A stretch of 64,000 bases of DNA from Planctomycetota bacterium (GTDB lineage: Bacteria; Planctomycetota; Phycisphaerae; Phycisphaerales; UBA1924), in contig JANRJM010000013.1 in assembly GCA_033763975.1 (NCBI GenBank), positions 248,001-312,000 of the forward strand, given 5' to 3'. A program made the translations under genes and the position numbers. Of this stretch, positions 53,201 through 62,238 are shown in pieces (positions within the stretch are counted from its first letter, which is position 1; the number at the start of each line of letters is the position of its first letter). A model generated the notes under the pieces. The model saw nothing but the letters and a program-made list of their open reading frames with translations, was not told where the DNA came from and ran no database searches.

Positions 53201-54096
53201 GGGACGTCGGTCGTGAGCGCCAGCCCCTTGGGGGCGGCCCGCACGCAGAAGAGCTGCGCGGGGCTGGGCATCCCCACCACGAGATCAATGAACGTCTCGC
53301 CCGCCGGCTCGAGCACGAGCACCGGCGCGTAGTCCGACACTTCCTGGTGCAGCAGCGTCAGCCAGGCGCGGGCCGCCTCGCCCCCCTCCGCCAGGCACCG
53401 AGGCACGCGCAGGTGCTGCGCGCCGGCGTTGTCCGCGCTCGTGCGGCTCATGCGGGTCGTGCCCGTGCTCGAGCGGTACGCCCCCATCTCGCGCTCGATC
53501 TCGTACAGCACGCGCGTCAGCCCCACCTGCGCGGGGCCGCCCCCGGACAGGTCCGGGTGCTCGACCAGTCGCTTCAACAGGGCGGCGTCGTCGCCCGCGG
53601 GCGCGGGCCCGCCGCCCCCGCTGCGCAGGATCGCCAGTTCATCCTCGAGCGCGCGTCGCGCCTCGCCGATGGCCAGGCGCACCAGTTCCGCGGCGTTCGT
53701 GCCGACGCACTTGGACTCCACCGCCGCCAAGCGCCGGGGGATCTGCGCGATCGACCACGCCGTGGGCGCCCCCTCGACGAACGCGCACACGATCATGGGG
53801 TACTTCGTGCGTCCTTTGCCGTCGCGGCTCGACCACATCCGCCCGACGATGAGCCCCTCGGGCAGGCGCCAGAAGAACTGGTGCTTGAACGACGCGAGGC
53901 GCTGCTCGTCGGCCAGGCGCTCCCACGCGCCGGCGTCGATGTTGCCGGACATGCCCTCGGTGTAGAGCACGCGCTTGGCGTTCACCAGGGGCGCGCAGTC
54001 CAGGCCGATCTCCTCGATGTGATCGTCCCACCCCGGGTGCTTCCCGAAGGCCGCCACGTGCACCTGATCTCCGCGCGTCGGACCGTCCTTGCCCAT
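50242..54096 (-). CDS. TagF-like / transmembrane / SUMF1 fusion protein
   Basis: A 1,284-residue predicted inner-membrane protein. Residues 10-320 resemble TagF/ImpM: an AAFGKHPGWDDHI start in place of the usual GK-P-GDF, FFWRLPEGLIVGRMWSSRDGKGRTKYPM. TagF is a cytoplasmic repressor of T6SS firing. KKK precedes a single transmembrane helix (about 344-365), which predicts N-in topology. Then come a Pro/Ala-rich linker, a long helical region (about 440-900) and a C-terminal SUMF1/FGE-like domain (about 920-1284) with GCRLPTPAEWAGAAG, VVGNVAEFVLD and SDVGFRLAFS. TagR, the periplasmic activator in Pseudomonas, has this domain. The start at 54096 has GGAG 6 bases upstream; an ATG two codons earlier has no room for a site. 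It lies 27 bp after tssM. Confidence 0.7.
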   Translation of the reverse strand: MGKDGPTRGDQVHVAAFGKHPGWDDHIEEIGLDCAPLVNAKRVLYTEGMSGNIDAGAWERLADEQRLASFKHQFFWRLPEGLIVGRMWSSRDGKGRTKYPMIVCAFVEGAPTAWSIAQIPRRLAAVESKCVGTNAAELVRLAIGEARRALEDELAILRSGGGGPAPAGDDAALLKRLVEHPDLSGGGPAQVGLTRVLYEIEREMGAYRSSTGTTRMSRTSADNAGAQHLRVPRCLAEGGEAARAWLTLLHQEVSDYAPVLVLEPAGETFIDLVVGMPSPAQLFCVRAAPKGLALTTDVPYSIDAGFSAQAAGRVNEWRAGRVRTTQKAPSAPATGGDGGGKKKWPLYAGIGAGAVVLIVLLLVLTSGGSNKEAESGDAPARAREPSETEPRASTPAPKAGPSETTPAPASDGDGDRAGATPARAPASGSPANGPAASGAPGAPRVVAEASPTYPEGDPRAGWSFVEWVNAAGESIATLEREARDAGETPNPEFRQRLERAVERESKFIRTANVTPTTRASVVRDMASVEREVKEVAAGVDAALARLHARAREDLAARAAKASVTTEAMRAAWVRGVARIDLSKGRKAAFDQVESLERAIVQAERDVLGVAFETPALDEANTGALEAQATARRDAALVTAADGVIAGEPARAEGVVRELRAWGDARRDVLDKAAASERALALGAASDERIAEAASPAELLRAMRQSSVWKDVGVALAPLEARIEALAKIESSGDAPMLVRTIREAGADQARVRASEALGAWRALEKAGWPASKEDLREAGALRAGEVEGVVSRIADAARRERARAGATQTARAMWKAWMGGHATDEAGVRDGIDTRSAMGVTDEDVASLPSFVRFNIARHRLEEAVAKAAAQSGAARDAAQRAAMDAFVKDVEALDVSKSGPAAGLLAAVKPLREKGAQLDLSALGPGGAGWKLSRAEGDGVTFEWQHQGRTHRQEFRRVEADAGEDVGFVSTTEMSVGLFADLVSAAGKWELLRGAGGAAGWLPSSEVGGVDPRRGPRAWVWSGETIQPAAAGTGDTSMGWIGVSAKMSGKAYYPEGLAVEAPTAQSPMQQVPVKAAVLAARLAGCRLPTPAEWAGAAGESGAAGGTENRRDATWRRQFEFVKSLDAANDPEYPSAGVFRQTRVQPGADGEPAVATDDGVLWFAPVDGGTPSAGGFRHVVGNVAEFVLDGEASAQLVAPTREAIEGLIGKNGANVRVMGASALSPAEIAPESAERVRAVQVNVAFSDVGFRLAFSAPRAAGAAGAGDRLRAALAEFGYMGGEAK

Positions 54097-54123
54097 CGTC
54101 ATCTCCGGCGAGCCTGCTCGCGA

Positions 54124-57100
54124 CTACGGCTTGGGCCACTCGCTCCAGGTGGGCCAGCGATCGCGCGCCGGCAGACGCGCGTCCTGGTCGAACGTCACGT
54201 CCAGCCACAGGTAGTGCGTGCCGTTGGACACCACCACCCGCCACCCGCCCCCGTCGTTCGCGCGGTATTCCCCGCCCTCCACCAGCCCGGAACGCAGCAC
54301 GCTCCACACGCCCGGCATCGGGATGGTCGAGGCCGGCTGCGCATTCGGGTTCGTTGCCGGGTCTTCCTTGAACAACTGGATCTCCGCCCCCTGCCCCGCA
54401 GGCAGCGGCACGGGGATCCGCAGACGCCGCGCACGCTCCGCGTCCAGCGGCTGCGAAAGGTTGAACGCCTCGCCCACCGCCTGCCCGCCCACGAACAGCT
54501 TCGCGTACCCGAACTGGTCCGCCGCCGCCGGGCCCCCCCCGCGCGCGGGCGGGGGCTGCGAGCGGCTGTGCTGCACCATCACCCCGAACGCCTTCTCCTT
54601 GCCCACCGCGTCCGCCACCTCCGACACGCGCTCGAACCACTCCAGCATCTTGCGGTTGTCGTCGAGGGCGCTGCGCCCGGAGAGCAGGCGCAGCTTGGTG
54701 TTCACGTCCTGGTCCAGCGCCGAATCCGCCGTCGGCGAACGCAGCGCCCCGCCCGTGCCGCGCACCGCCAGCCGGCGCGCCGCGTCCGCCACCTGGCGCA
54801 CCTGGTCGGGCGTCAGGTCGGGCGTCGCGTCCGGGCAGATGACCAGGGGCACGCCCTTGCCCGTCGCGACGATCAGCCCGAACGGATCATCCCCCGCCGT
54901 CGCCTTGCGCAGCAGTTCGAGCCCCAGCAGCTGCGCGTCGTTCCACCACTTGATCCCGCGGCCCGCCGGCTGGAACGCCGCGAAATACTCCTTGCTCGCC
55001 TGCCCGTTCATCCACACGTCCACGATGTCGCGGCGCGCGTCGGGCGCCGCCTGCTGCGCAACGCGGCGCCACCGGTCCAGCTGCGACCGCAGGTCCGACA
55101 TGAACGCGTCGCTGTCCACGCCCGCGAACTGGTCCAGCGTCTCGGTCTTCGTGCGGTCGAAGGTCGGCGGGCGCAACATCGGAGGCGTCGCGTCGAACGC
55201 CTGCTGCACGTTCGTGCGCAGGTCGCGCAGGGTGTCGCGCAGGTCGATGATGTTCACCCGGGGCAGCGCCGCCGCAAAGTCCGCCCACGCCGGCACGCTC
55301 GGGGTCGCCGTGCCCAGCGCCTCGTTGCGCCAGTACTCGATGAACCGCTCGGCGTAGCGGCGGGTCACGCCCTCCATCGCGCGGTAGTCCGCACGCTCTT
55401 CGATCTCCTTGGCCCCCAGCAGCGTCGGCTTCGCGTTGTTCGCCGGGCGCACCAGGGCCCGCAGCCCGGCGTAGTCCTGCATCACCAGCTTCGCCGCGTC
55501 GATGTGGTACTCGCGCCGGAACTCTTCCTCCGAGGCCAGCGGGGTCATCGGCACGGGGGGCGCCTTGAGCCGGCGCAGCGCCAGGTCCGGGTCCTCCGTC
55601 CCCACCCGCTCGTCGGCCAGCGACTTGACCAGCGCCTCGACACCCCGGTCGTCGCGGGGCCAGCGCGCGATCGCCGCGAGCACCGCCTCCTGGCGGCGCT
55701 TGGCCGCCGCCAGCTCCACGATGCGCGTGTGCACGCGCCGCGCCTCGACCCCGCCGTCCGTGAGCGCGCGGCGCTGGTCGGCGTCGAGCTTCGCGTCGCG
55801 CCGCGCTTCCCACGCGCCCCACGACGCGATGTCGTCCAGGTCAGACTTCGAGGAATCGTCGATCGACCGCAGGTCGGCCGCCAGCAGCGACACGCGCCCC
55901 GCCGTCGCCTCGGGCACGCCCTGCTCCAGCGAGTTGCCGGCGCGGTCGGCCATGCTCCAGCGCACCTCGTACGCGCGCCGTTCCTCGCGATCGCGGTTCC
56001 CCATCGCCACCAGCGGCGCCACGCCCCGCAGTTCCGACTCCTTCGCGTCCAGCTTGGCGCCCAGCTGCGTCTCGATGGTCGCCTGCGCCGCCGTCAGCCG
56101 GTCGCGCAGGTCACGCAGCAGGCGCCGGCGCGGGTCGGCGGCCTCGGCCTTCTTCGCCGCGTCCGCGATCAGCCCCTCGCCCATCGAGCTCGGGCTCGTG
56201 GGCAACTGCTCGATCAGGCGCTGCGCCGCCGACTTCGCCCGCGCGATGCTCTCGGCCCGCGCCTTGGCGAACAGCCCCATCGGGTCGTCGATCGATGCGC
56301 CGAGCTTCCCCGCCGCCTCGTCCACCTGCCCCTTCGCCTTCTTCAGGCTCGCCAGGCGCTCGCGCGCCCCTTCCGCGAAGCGCTCGTAGTCCTCGCCCGT
56401 GGTCGGGTCGGCCGGCGCGTCGCCCGCGCGCGGCGCCCGCAGCCACGAGAACTGCTGCAGGTCCTTCTCCGCCGCGTCGAACGCCTGCAACGCCGTCAGC
56501 AGCGCGTTCAGCCGCCCCATGTCGGTGTCCGACCCGCTCTCCGGGTTCGCCAGGCTCTCCACCAGGTTCGTCGCCGCGTCGTCCACCACCTGCACCGACC
56601 GCGCCTCGTCGCCCTGCAGCAGCGCCGCCGGGCCGTCGCCTCCGAACGTGCTGTCCGGGTACGCGCGGCTCACCGCCAGCGCGAGCTCGTTGCGCGAGTT
56701 GCGGTAGTCGCGGCTGAAGTACCCCGTCCCCACCGCTTCGTCCCCGCCCAGCACGTAGCGCGCGAGCGCGTCGGCGTCGATCGCCGCCCGCGGCTCGGCC
56801 TTCTTGCGCGTGTCGCGCCCGCCGTCCTCCAGCGCGCCCTTGATCGCGCCCGCCAGCGACCCGTCCACGTCGGGCGTCTGCCCGTGCGCGAACGTCTGCA
56901 GGCGCACCAGCTCCGCCAGCGCCGCCACCGCCTCCGGGCCCCACGTCTTCTCGTTCTGCAGTTTCGACCGCGCCTGGTCCACCAGCGGCGCCAACGCCGC
57001 GTGCTCGAAGATCCGGCGGTGCGCCGCCCGCTGCGGCTCCAGGAAGCTGTCGCCGAACCCCAGGAACCCGCCCACCGGCTTCGCGATCGTCGGCGTCTCC

Positions 57101-58713
57101 ACCGGCGTGTTCGCGCGCTCGGCCGTCCGCTTCAGGAACGTCACGGGCGTGTCGATCTCCTCGTCCAGCACCTCGCTGTCCAGACGCTCGGTCCCGCGGA
57201 AGACCGGCTCGCCGTTGGGGCCGTCCGCGAAGAGCCGCAGGTCCACCGGGTCAAGCCCCTCGCGGTCATCGCCCAGGAACGCGACGCGGGCCGCACGCCA
57301 GAAATCCGCCGGCCCCTTCAGCGAGCTCTTGAAGGTGAACACCCCCAGCGCGACCAGCCCGCCCAGGATCACCGTCGCCGCCATGCTCGTGGCGATGAGC
57401 GCCGTCCGCTGACGCCGGATCGACTTGCTCACGTTCACCGCGCGCGTCACCAGGCCCTTCTCGCGGAAGACCTTGGCCATGAAGACGTCGCGCAGGAAGT
57501 ACGACTTCTCCTTGTCCCACTCCTTGTCCCCGGGGATGGAATCCACGTCGATGCCCAGCGCCTGCGCCAGCGACACGTCCAGCGCCTGGCCCTCGCGCAT
57601 CGAGCTCGTGAAGTAGATGCCCCGCAGGAACAGCGGCTTGGGGCTCCACTCGCCCGCGACGAAGATCATCTCCAGGTACCGGCGCAGGCGCGGGGCGATC
57701 CGCACCAGGTTGTCGGGCAGCTCGAACAGCTCGTCCACCTGGTCGGTCCGCCGGGCGTTGGGGTCCTCGGTGTGCACCGGGTTCTGCAGCAGCCCGAACC
57801 GCCGGCGGATAAGCCGCTGACGCACCGTCTCGAGGTGCTTGTCCACGCTCGCGGGGTCGAACTTCTCGTCGAGCTGCGCCGGGTTGCTCCACCCCAGGAT
57901 CTGGTGCTGCACGTCCGGCTGCGTGATGGTCTCGAAGAACTCACGGAACCCCACGATCTTGTCGCACTTCGTGACAATCACGCTCACGGGGAAGCGCACG
58001 TCCAGCGTCCGCTGGATGACGTCGAGCTGGCGCGCGATGACCCCGGCGGTCTGCTCGATCTTCTCCGACGAGTCCTTCAGCAGGCTCTCCGACGAGATCA
58101 CCAGCAGCAGCCCGTTGATCGGGCAGCGCGGGCGGGCCGTCTTCAGCAGCTTCATGAACGACTTCCACTCCGGGTCGTCCTCGGTCATGAACATGCGACC
58201 GGCGGTGTCGAGCACCACCGAGTGGTTCGTGAACCACCAGTGCATGTTCAGCGTCCCGCCCGCGCCCTGCAGCGGGTCCTGCAGGCCCGGCGGGAAGCCC
58301 ACGTTGCAGTGGCGCAGCGCCTCGGTCTTGCCCGAGCCGGGCGGGCCGGCGAGCAGGAACCACGGCAGGCTGTACAGGTCCTTGCCCGCCGCCTTGAACG
58401 TCGTCACCCCGTCCTCGAACTTCTTGCGCAGGTCGTCCATCCGCGCCTTCTGCGCCGGGTCCGCCGTTCCACGCCCGCCGCGCGCCAGCGCCTCGGCGAA
58501 CGGCTTGCTCTTCGAGCGGCTGCGCAGCCACAGCACCCCGCGGAACAGCAGCAGCAGGATCACGACGAGAACCACGCCGATCGCGATCCACATGAACAGC
58601 CGCTGGAACCCCCCGGGAACGAACGCCATCACCCCCGAGCCGATCCCCACCAGCCCGCCGACCAGCACCAGCGCCTGCACCGGCCTGGGAAGATTCGCGA
58701 ACAGCCCCAGCAT
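54124..58713 (-). CDS. tssM: TssM (IcmF), inner-membrane T6SS component
   Basis: A 1,529-residue protein spanning the inner membrane and periplasm; with TssL it forms the trans-envelope complex that holds the baseplate. Two transmembrane helices are at about 13-33 and 38-62. The cytoplasmic NTPase-like domain has an intact Walker A, GPPGSGKT (123-130), DTAGR (169-173) and TKCD (248-251). A third transmembrane helix is at 437-460 and a long periplasmic part follows, longer than the usual 1,100-1,300 total, mostly helical with a beta-rich C-terminal end. The start was set at the ATG at 58713, with GGAGG 5 bases upstream; a TTG 11 codons earlier has no such site. tssL is 69 bp upstream. TssM normally binds the lipoprotein TssJ, which is not seen here. 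Confidence 0.96.
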   Translation of the reverse strand: MLGLFANLPRPVQALVLVGGLVGIGSGVMAFVPGGFQRLFMWIAIGVVLVVILLLLFRGVLWLRSRSKSKPFAEALARGGRGTADPAQKARMDDLRKKFEDGVTTFKAAGKDLYSLPWFLLAGPPGSGKTEALRHCNVGFPPGLQDPLQGAGGTLNMHWWFTNHSVVLDTAGRMFMTEDDPEWKSFMKLLKTARPRCPINGLLLVISSESLLKDSSEKIEQTAGVIARQLDVIQRTLDVRFPVSVIVTKCDKIVGFREFFETITQPDVQHQILGWSNPAQLDEKFDPASVDKHLETVRQRLIRRRFGLLQNPVHTEDPNARRTDQVDELFELPDNLVRIAPRLRRYLEMIFVAGEWSPKPLFLRGIYFTSSMREGQALDVSLAQALGIDVDSIPGDKEWDKEKSYFLRDVFMAKVFREKGLVTRAVNVSKSIRRQRTALIATSMAATVILGGLVALGVFTFKSSLKGPADFWRAARVAFLGDDREGLDPVDLRLFADGPNGEPVFRGTERLDSEVLDEEIDTPVTFLKRTAERANTPVETPTIAKPVGGFLGFGDSFLEPQRAAHRRIFEHAALAPLVDQARSKLQNEKTWGPEAVAALAELVRLQTFAHGQTPDVDGSLAGAIKGALEDGGRDTRKKAEPRAAIDADALARYVLGGDEAVGTGYFSRDYRNSRNELALAVSRAYPDSTFGGDGPAALLQGDEARSVQVVDDAATNLVESLANPESGSDTDMGRLNALLTALQAFDAAEKDLQQFSWLRAPRAGDAPADPTTGEDYERFAEGARERLASLKKAKGQVDEAAGKLGASIDDPMGLFAKARAESIARAKSAAQRLIEQLPTSPSSMGEGLIADAAKKAEAADPRRRLLRDLRDRLTAAQATIETQLGAKLDAKESELRGVAPLVAMGNRDREERRAYEVRWSMADRAGNSLEQGVPEATAGRVSLLAADLRSIDDSSKSDLDDIASWGAWEARRDAKLDADQRRALTDGGVEARRVHTRIVELAAAKRRQEAVLAAIARWPRDDRGVEALVKSLADERVGTEDPDLALRRLKAPPVPMTPLASEEEFRREYHIDAAKLVMQDYAGLRALVRPANNAKPTLLGAKEIEERADYRAMEGVTRRYAERFIEYWRNEALGTATPSVPAWADFAAALPRVNIIDLRDTLRDLRTNVQQAFDATPPMLRPPTFDRTKTETLDQFAGVDSDAFMSDLRSQLDRWRRVAQQAAPDARRDIVDVWMNGQASKEYFAAFQPAGRGIKWWNDAQLLGLELLRKATAGDDPFGLIVATGKGVPLVICPDATPDLTPDQVRQVADAARRLAVRGTGGALRSPTADSALDQDVNTKLRLLSGRSALDDNRKMLEWFERVSEVADAVGKEKAFGVMVQHSRSQPPPARGGGPAAADQFGYAKLFVGGQAVGEAFNLSQPLDAERARRLRIPVPLPAGQGAEIQLFKEDPATNPNAQPASTIPMPGVWSVLRSGLVEGGEYRANDGGGWRVVVSNGTHYLWLDVTFDQDARLPARDRWPTWSEWPKP

Positions 58714-58782
58714 GCCTGCCTCCCTCGGCGTCGAGCCCGACGCCAACGCCCGTCACGAACCCGCCCGACTCCAACCCGCCCG

Positions 58783-59475
58783 TCACGATCCAGAACGCTC
58801 CGGCACCTCCGACGTCGTGATCGCCTCCAGCGAGTCGCGCAGCCCGCGGCTCGCGTTGCGGAACAGCTCCACGTACGCCACCAGCAGCACCCCCACCATC
58901 ACCACCAGCACGATCACCAGGCTCATCAGGCTCCGGTTCGGCGGCAGCGTCAGGTTCCGCGTGTCCACGTTCTCGTACGCGTCCGGGCAGATCCGCGCCA
59001 ACTGGTCCGCGTCGATCATCCCCCGCATGCGGGCCGCGATCTCCAGCATCTTCCGGCGGATGTAGTCCGGCTGCCCCGTGTACAGCCCCGTGAAGCCCAG
59101 CCCGATGCACACGTAGTACACCGCCAGCCGCTGCGTCGCCGAGTCCGACGGGTCCCGCATCGTGTCGTCCAGCAGATCCCAGAACTTCTCCTCGAACCCC
59201 AGCTCCCCCAGCTCGTGGCTGATCGGCTTCCACCCCGGCGGGAGGCGGCTGTTCAGGATCATCGAGTCCGTAAAGAAGATCAGCACCCGCTCGGCCTCGC
59301 CGTACGGCCCGGCCAGGCCGGGCGTCTGCTCCGCCTTCGTCCGCATGTCCGCGAAGATCGCCTTCAGCTCCGACCGCACGATCCCGTAGTCCGTCCGACC
59401 GCCCTTGCGACCCAGGCGGTTCAGCCGGCACACGTACTGAAACAGCGGCTCGCAGATCTCAACCAGCGTTGCCAT
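58783..59475 (-). CDS. tssL: TssL (DotU), inner-membrane T6SS component
   Basis: A 230-residue protein with the cytoplasmic DotU hook domain (about 1-175) and one C-terminal transmembrane helix (about 181-204, SLMSLVIVLVVMVGVLLVAY). Family signs are EICEPLFQYVCRLNR at the start, the AERVLIFFTDSMIL segment, and LGELGFEEKFWDLLDD with YYVCIGLGFTGLYTGQPDYIRRKML. It lacks the C-terminal OmpA-like domain of extended TssL forms. GGGAG lies 6 bases before the ATG. It is 56 bp after tssK. Confidence 0.95.
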   Translation of the reverse strand: MATLVEICEPLFQYVCRLNRLGRKGGRTDYGIVRSELKAIFADMRTKAEQTPGLAGPYGEAERVLIFFTDSMILNSRLPPGWKPISHELGELGFEEKFWDLLDDTMRDPSDSATQRLAVYYVCIGLGFTGLYTGQPDYIRRKMLEIAARMRGMIDADQLARICPDAYENVDTRNLTLPPNRSLMSLVIVLVVMVGVLLVAYVELFRNASRGLRDSLEAITTSEVPERSGS

Positions 59476-59531
59476 CCTTCACTCCCGCGGCGTCCACCGC
59501 CTCCACCCCACCCGCGCCACGCCCCACGCCC

Positions 59532-60944
59532 TTACGGCACCGTCATGTACAGGCTGATCTCCTGGTAGTCCAGAGGCTCCAGCTCCGACCAGCGCACCGC
59601 CATCGCCTTCTCCCCGTTCACCCGCTCCCACATCTTCTGGCTCTGCCCCAGGTCCAGCTTGAAGTAGTGCAGGTCGATCGCGCCGGGCAGCTCCATCGGC
59701 GGCACCCGCTCCCACGCCAGCTTCATCCCGAAGATGTTCAGCTTGATCATGCTCTTGGGCATCACCTTGAACCGGTCCTGGTCCTCCACCAGCGCCACCA
59801 GCTTCGTCGCGTCCAGCTTCGTCTTGATCCCCAGGTAGTACCCGTTCGGCTGCGTCAGGTGCTCGTCCGTCAGGTTCAGCGCCAGGTGCTGCCCGTCCTT
59901 CACGAACGGCACCTGCACGAACCGCTTCTGCACGTCGCCGCGCAGCAGCGGGCGGATCCGCCGGTCCAGCTCCATGAAGATCGTGCCCGGGTTGTCGTGG
60001 TCGTACTTGGGCGCCTCGAACGGATCGCGGTCCGGGCTCAACGCCGCCAGCTCGCCCTGCAGCTCGCGCAGCATCAGGAACACGTCGTAGGGCGACATCG
60101 ACCCCGACCCGCCGATGCCCCCCGCGGCCGCCGCCGGCAGGATCGCCGAGAACCGGTTCAGCGTCCGCAGTCGCAGCACCTGCATCAGCTGCGGGCCCTT
60201 CAGATTCTCCAGAACCCACCCGCCGCGGGTCATCTGGTTCACCAGTTCCTTGCGGGCGGCCTCCACGCCCGCGCCCAGGTCGCGCACGATGTTCCGCAGC
60301 GTCGCGTTGCCCCCCAGCACCATGCAGGGCGGGATGAACCGCGGGTCCGGGCGGGGCAGCGTCTGCTCCTCCGCCGCGTGCATGATCCGCAGCAGGGGCA
60401 GCACTTCCAGGTCCGTCAGGTCCTCGCCCTCGACGACCAGGCGCGCGTTGATGCGGCGCACCATCATGGGCTGCGTGTTGTCGCCCGTGTTCTCGTCGGC
60501 CCGCTGCACCTCCGACACCCGGTACAGCCGCTTCACGCGGGCTTCTTCCTGCACCGCGCGACGCGCCGCCCCGCCGCCGCCCGAGAGCATCGCCTCGACC
60601 GTGTTCGCCCGCCCGTTCTGCCAGAGCGGGACGCCCAGCCCCACCAGGAACGAGCCCGACGACGCCTGGAACACCCGCTTGATGTCCAGCGCGGGGATCT
60701 CCGCGTTCCCCGGCACGTCGATCTCCAGCCCGCTGGGCATCACCGCCCGCAGCCGGTCGATCCGGATCAGCATGTTCTCGAGCGCGTCGCTCGACACCCG
60801 CAGCTCGATCACCCCGTACGGGAACGCCCACGTCAGCCGACGCTCACGCCACCCGGCCTCCAGCAGGTCCCGCTGCATCGCCTGCAGATGGTGCGGCTGG
60901 AGAAACATCCCCTCGTGCCAGTGGACCTGCCCCGTGCTCGACAT
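59532..60944 (-). CDS. tssK: TssK, T6SS baseplate-membrane connector
   Basis: A 470-residue trimeric adaptor that links the TssEFG baseplate to TssL-TssM. It starts with VHWHEGMFLQPHHLQAMQRD, the strong family signature, and has the shoulder fold with GNATLRNIVRDLGAGVEAARKELV and, near the C-terminus, IDLHYFKLDLGQSQKMWERV. Its usual length is 440-470. GGGG lies 7-10 bases before the ATG. It is 49 bp after the unassigned gene at 60994-61995. Confidence 0.96.
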   Translation of the reverse strand: MSSTGQVHWHEGMFLQPHHLQAMQRDLLEAGWRERRLTWAFPYGVIELRVSSDALENMLIRIDRLRAVMPSGLEIDVPGNAEIPALDIKRVFQASSGSFLVGLGVPLWQNGRANTVEAMLSGGGGAARRAVQEEARVKRLYRVSEVQRADENTGDNTQPMMVRRINARLVVEGEDLTDLEVLPLLRIMHAAEEQTLPRPDPRFIPPCMVLGGNATLRNIVRDLGAGVEAARKELVNQMTRGGWVLENLKGPQLMQVLRLRTLNRFSAILPAAAAGGIGGSGSMSPYDVFLMLRELQGELAALSPDRDPFEAPKYDHDNPGTIFMELDRRIRPLLRGDVQKRFVQVPFVKDGQHLALNLTDEHLTQPNGYYLGIKTKLDATKLVALVEDQDRFKVMPKSMIKLNIFGMKLAWERVPPMELPGAIDLHYFKLDLGQSQKMWERVNGEKAMAVRWSELEPLDYQEISLYMTVP

Positions 60945-60993
60945 GCATCGTCCCCTTCGGGCGCCCCCGCCCCGTTCCCCGACTCGACAGGAC

Positions 60994-61995
60994 CTACTTG
61001 ATCACCTGGCTCAGCCCGGCGTCCACGTCCTTCGCGATCATCGCCTTCAGCTTCTTCTCGATCGCCTGGGCGTCCACGCCCTCCATCTGGCGCACGTACT
61101 GCTTCCAGTTCTTGACGTCCTTGCTCTCCATCAGCGACCCGGACCCCGCCGCCTTCCCGATCGCCTCCACCGAGAACACGCTCAGGTGCTCGCGCGCGTA
61201 CGCGCGGCCTCCCTCCGTCACGCCCTTCATCAGCAGCGAGATCAGGCTCCGCAGGCGGTACGCGCTCTTCGCCACCGACTCGCGCGGGACCTTCTCGTCG
61301 CCCAGCATGAACTTGGGAAGCTCCGTCTTCAGCGCCGGGAACACCTGGTTCTTCGCGTCCGGCGCCATGTCCCGCCAGTACGAGCACGCCCACGGCTCCA
61401 GGCGCAGCGTGAACTCCGCCAGGATCGCCGCCAGCTCCGTCACCCGGTTGCCGTCCAGCGGTGCCTCCGCCGGCAGCCCCGTCTGCTTGCGCAGCTCCGC
61501 CGCCGCGTTCCCGCTCCCGCTGAACATCGGCGACGCGCTCATCGCCGCCGCCGCCGCCGCCGTCAGCCCGCTGCTGCCCGTGCCCGCGCCCGTCCCGCCC
61601 TGGGCCGTCAGCACCGGCCCGGGCAGCGGGAACGCCCCGCGCAGTCGCTGCGCGATCTCCCGCTTCTCGGCGTCGGTCATCGTGCCCGCCATCTCCACCA
61701 GCCGGTCCGCGAGCGACTTGGGATCAGCGGGCACCTGCGGCGCCGCCGGGGCCCGTGGGGCCGGCGCCGGGGCCGCGGCTGCTTCGCCCGCCGACCACGT
61801 CGGGAACGAGACGAGCAGGTCCTTCAGGAACGGCTCGCGCTCCGCCGGCTGCAGCGACGCGATCGCCTGCTGCACCTGGTCGCGGATCTGCTCGGCCCGC
61901 ATGTCCGCCGGCTGGTCCGCGAGCTGCGCGTGCAGCACCCGCAGCTTGCGCGACAGCGACTGCAACCGGCGTCCCCGCTCGTTGGGTGAATCCAT
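60994..61995 (-). CDS. Uncharacterised T6SS-operon protein upstream of tssK
   Basis: A 333-residue protein of unknown family; the first gene of the tssK-L-M operon. An N-terminal helical part (about 1-70, SRKLRVLHAQLADQPADM) is followed by an Ala/Pro-rich linker, a middle helix pair (about 92-125) with DAEKREIAQRLRGAFPLPGP, a Gly/Ala-rich linker and a helical C-terminal domain (about 180-333) with LRLEPWACSYWRDMAP and YRLRSLISLLMKGV. This C-terminal part is faintly like the helical end of TagH/Fha-type proteins, but no FHA domain is present and I would not name it. No signal peptide. The ATG at 61995 is 11 bases after GGAGG; a GTG one codon earlier is equally possible. Confidence 0.65.
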   Translation of the reverse strand: MDSPNERGRRLQSLSRKLRVLHAQLADQPADMRAEQIRDQVQQAIASLQPAEREPFLKDLLVSFPTWSAGEAAAAPAPAPRAPAAPQVPADPKSLADRLVEMAGTMTDAEKREIAQRLRGAFPLPGPVLTAQGGTGAGTGSSGLTAAAAAAMSASPMFSGSGNAAAELRKQTGLPAEAPLDGNRVTELAAILAEFTLRLEPWACSYWRDMAPDAKNQVFPALKTELPKFMLGDEKVPRESVAKSAYRLRSLISLLMKGVTEGGRAYAREHLSVFSVEAIGKAAGSGSLMESKDVKNWKQYVRQMEGVDAQAIEKKLKAMIAKDVDAGLSQVIK

Positions 61996-62051
61996 CACGC
62001 CACACACCTCCAGCATCCCCCGCGCCGGAGGAACCCGTCGCGAACCGTCCC

Positions 62052-62079
62052 ATCTTACCGGACATCAGCCCCCGCTCAA
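62052..62079 (-). promoter_or_regulatory. Possible promoter of the tssK-L-M operon
   Basis: In the 243-bp divergent gap, the minus strand has TTGAGC (62079-62074), a 16-base spacer, and TAAGAT (62057-62052), similar to sigma-70 -35 and -10 boxes. The leader to the start at 61995 would be about 50 bases. A promoter is expected here because the genes on both sides diverge. Confidence 0.4.
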
Positions 62080-62238
62080 AGCCGACGCCCGCTCGTCGTG
62101 CCCGCGCCGGTAACAGCGCCCGCACGCCCGCCCCGCGCCGCACAGCCCGTCTCGTGGCGCGCCACGCCGCCCTTCGCCTCCATCATCCCTGTTTCCAGCC
62201 CGTGCATCGCTCGATCTTCCGTGCACTGGAGGTCGCCC

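Noticed and set aside
51241-59568. A plus-strand open frame of about 2,775 codons opposite the TagF-SUMF1, tssM and tssL genes
   Set aside because: It crosses several well-supported genes and their gaps, is extremely Arg/His/Leu-rich and has no family features. It is a product of GC-biased third codon positions.
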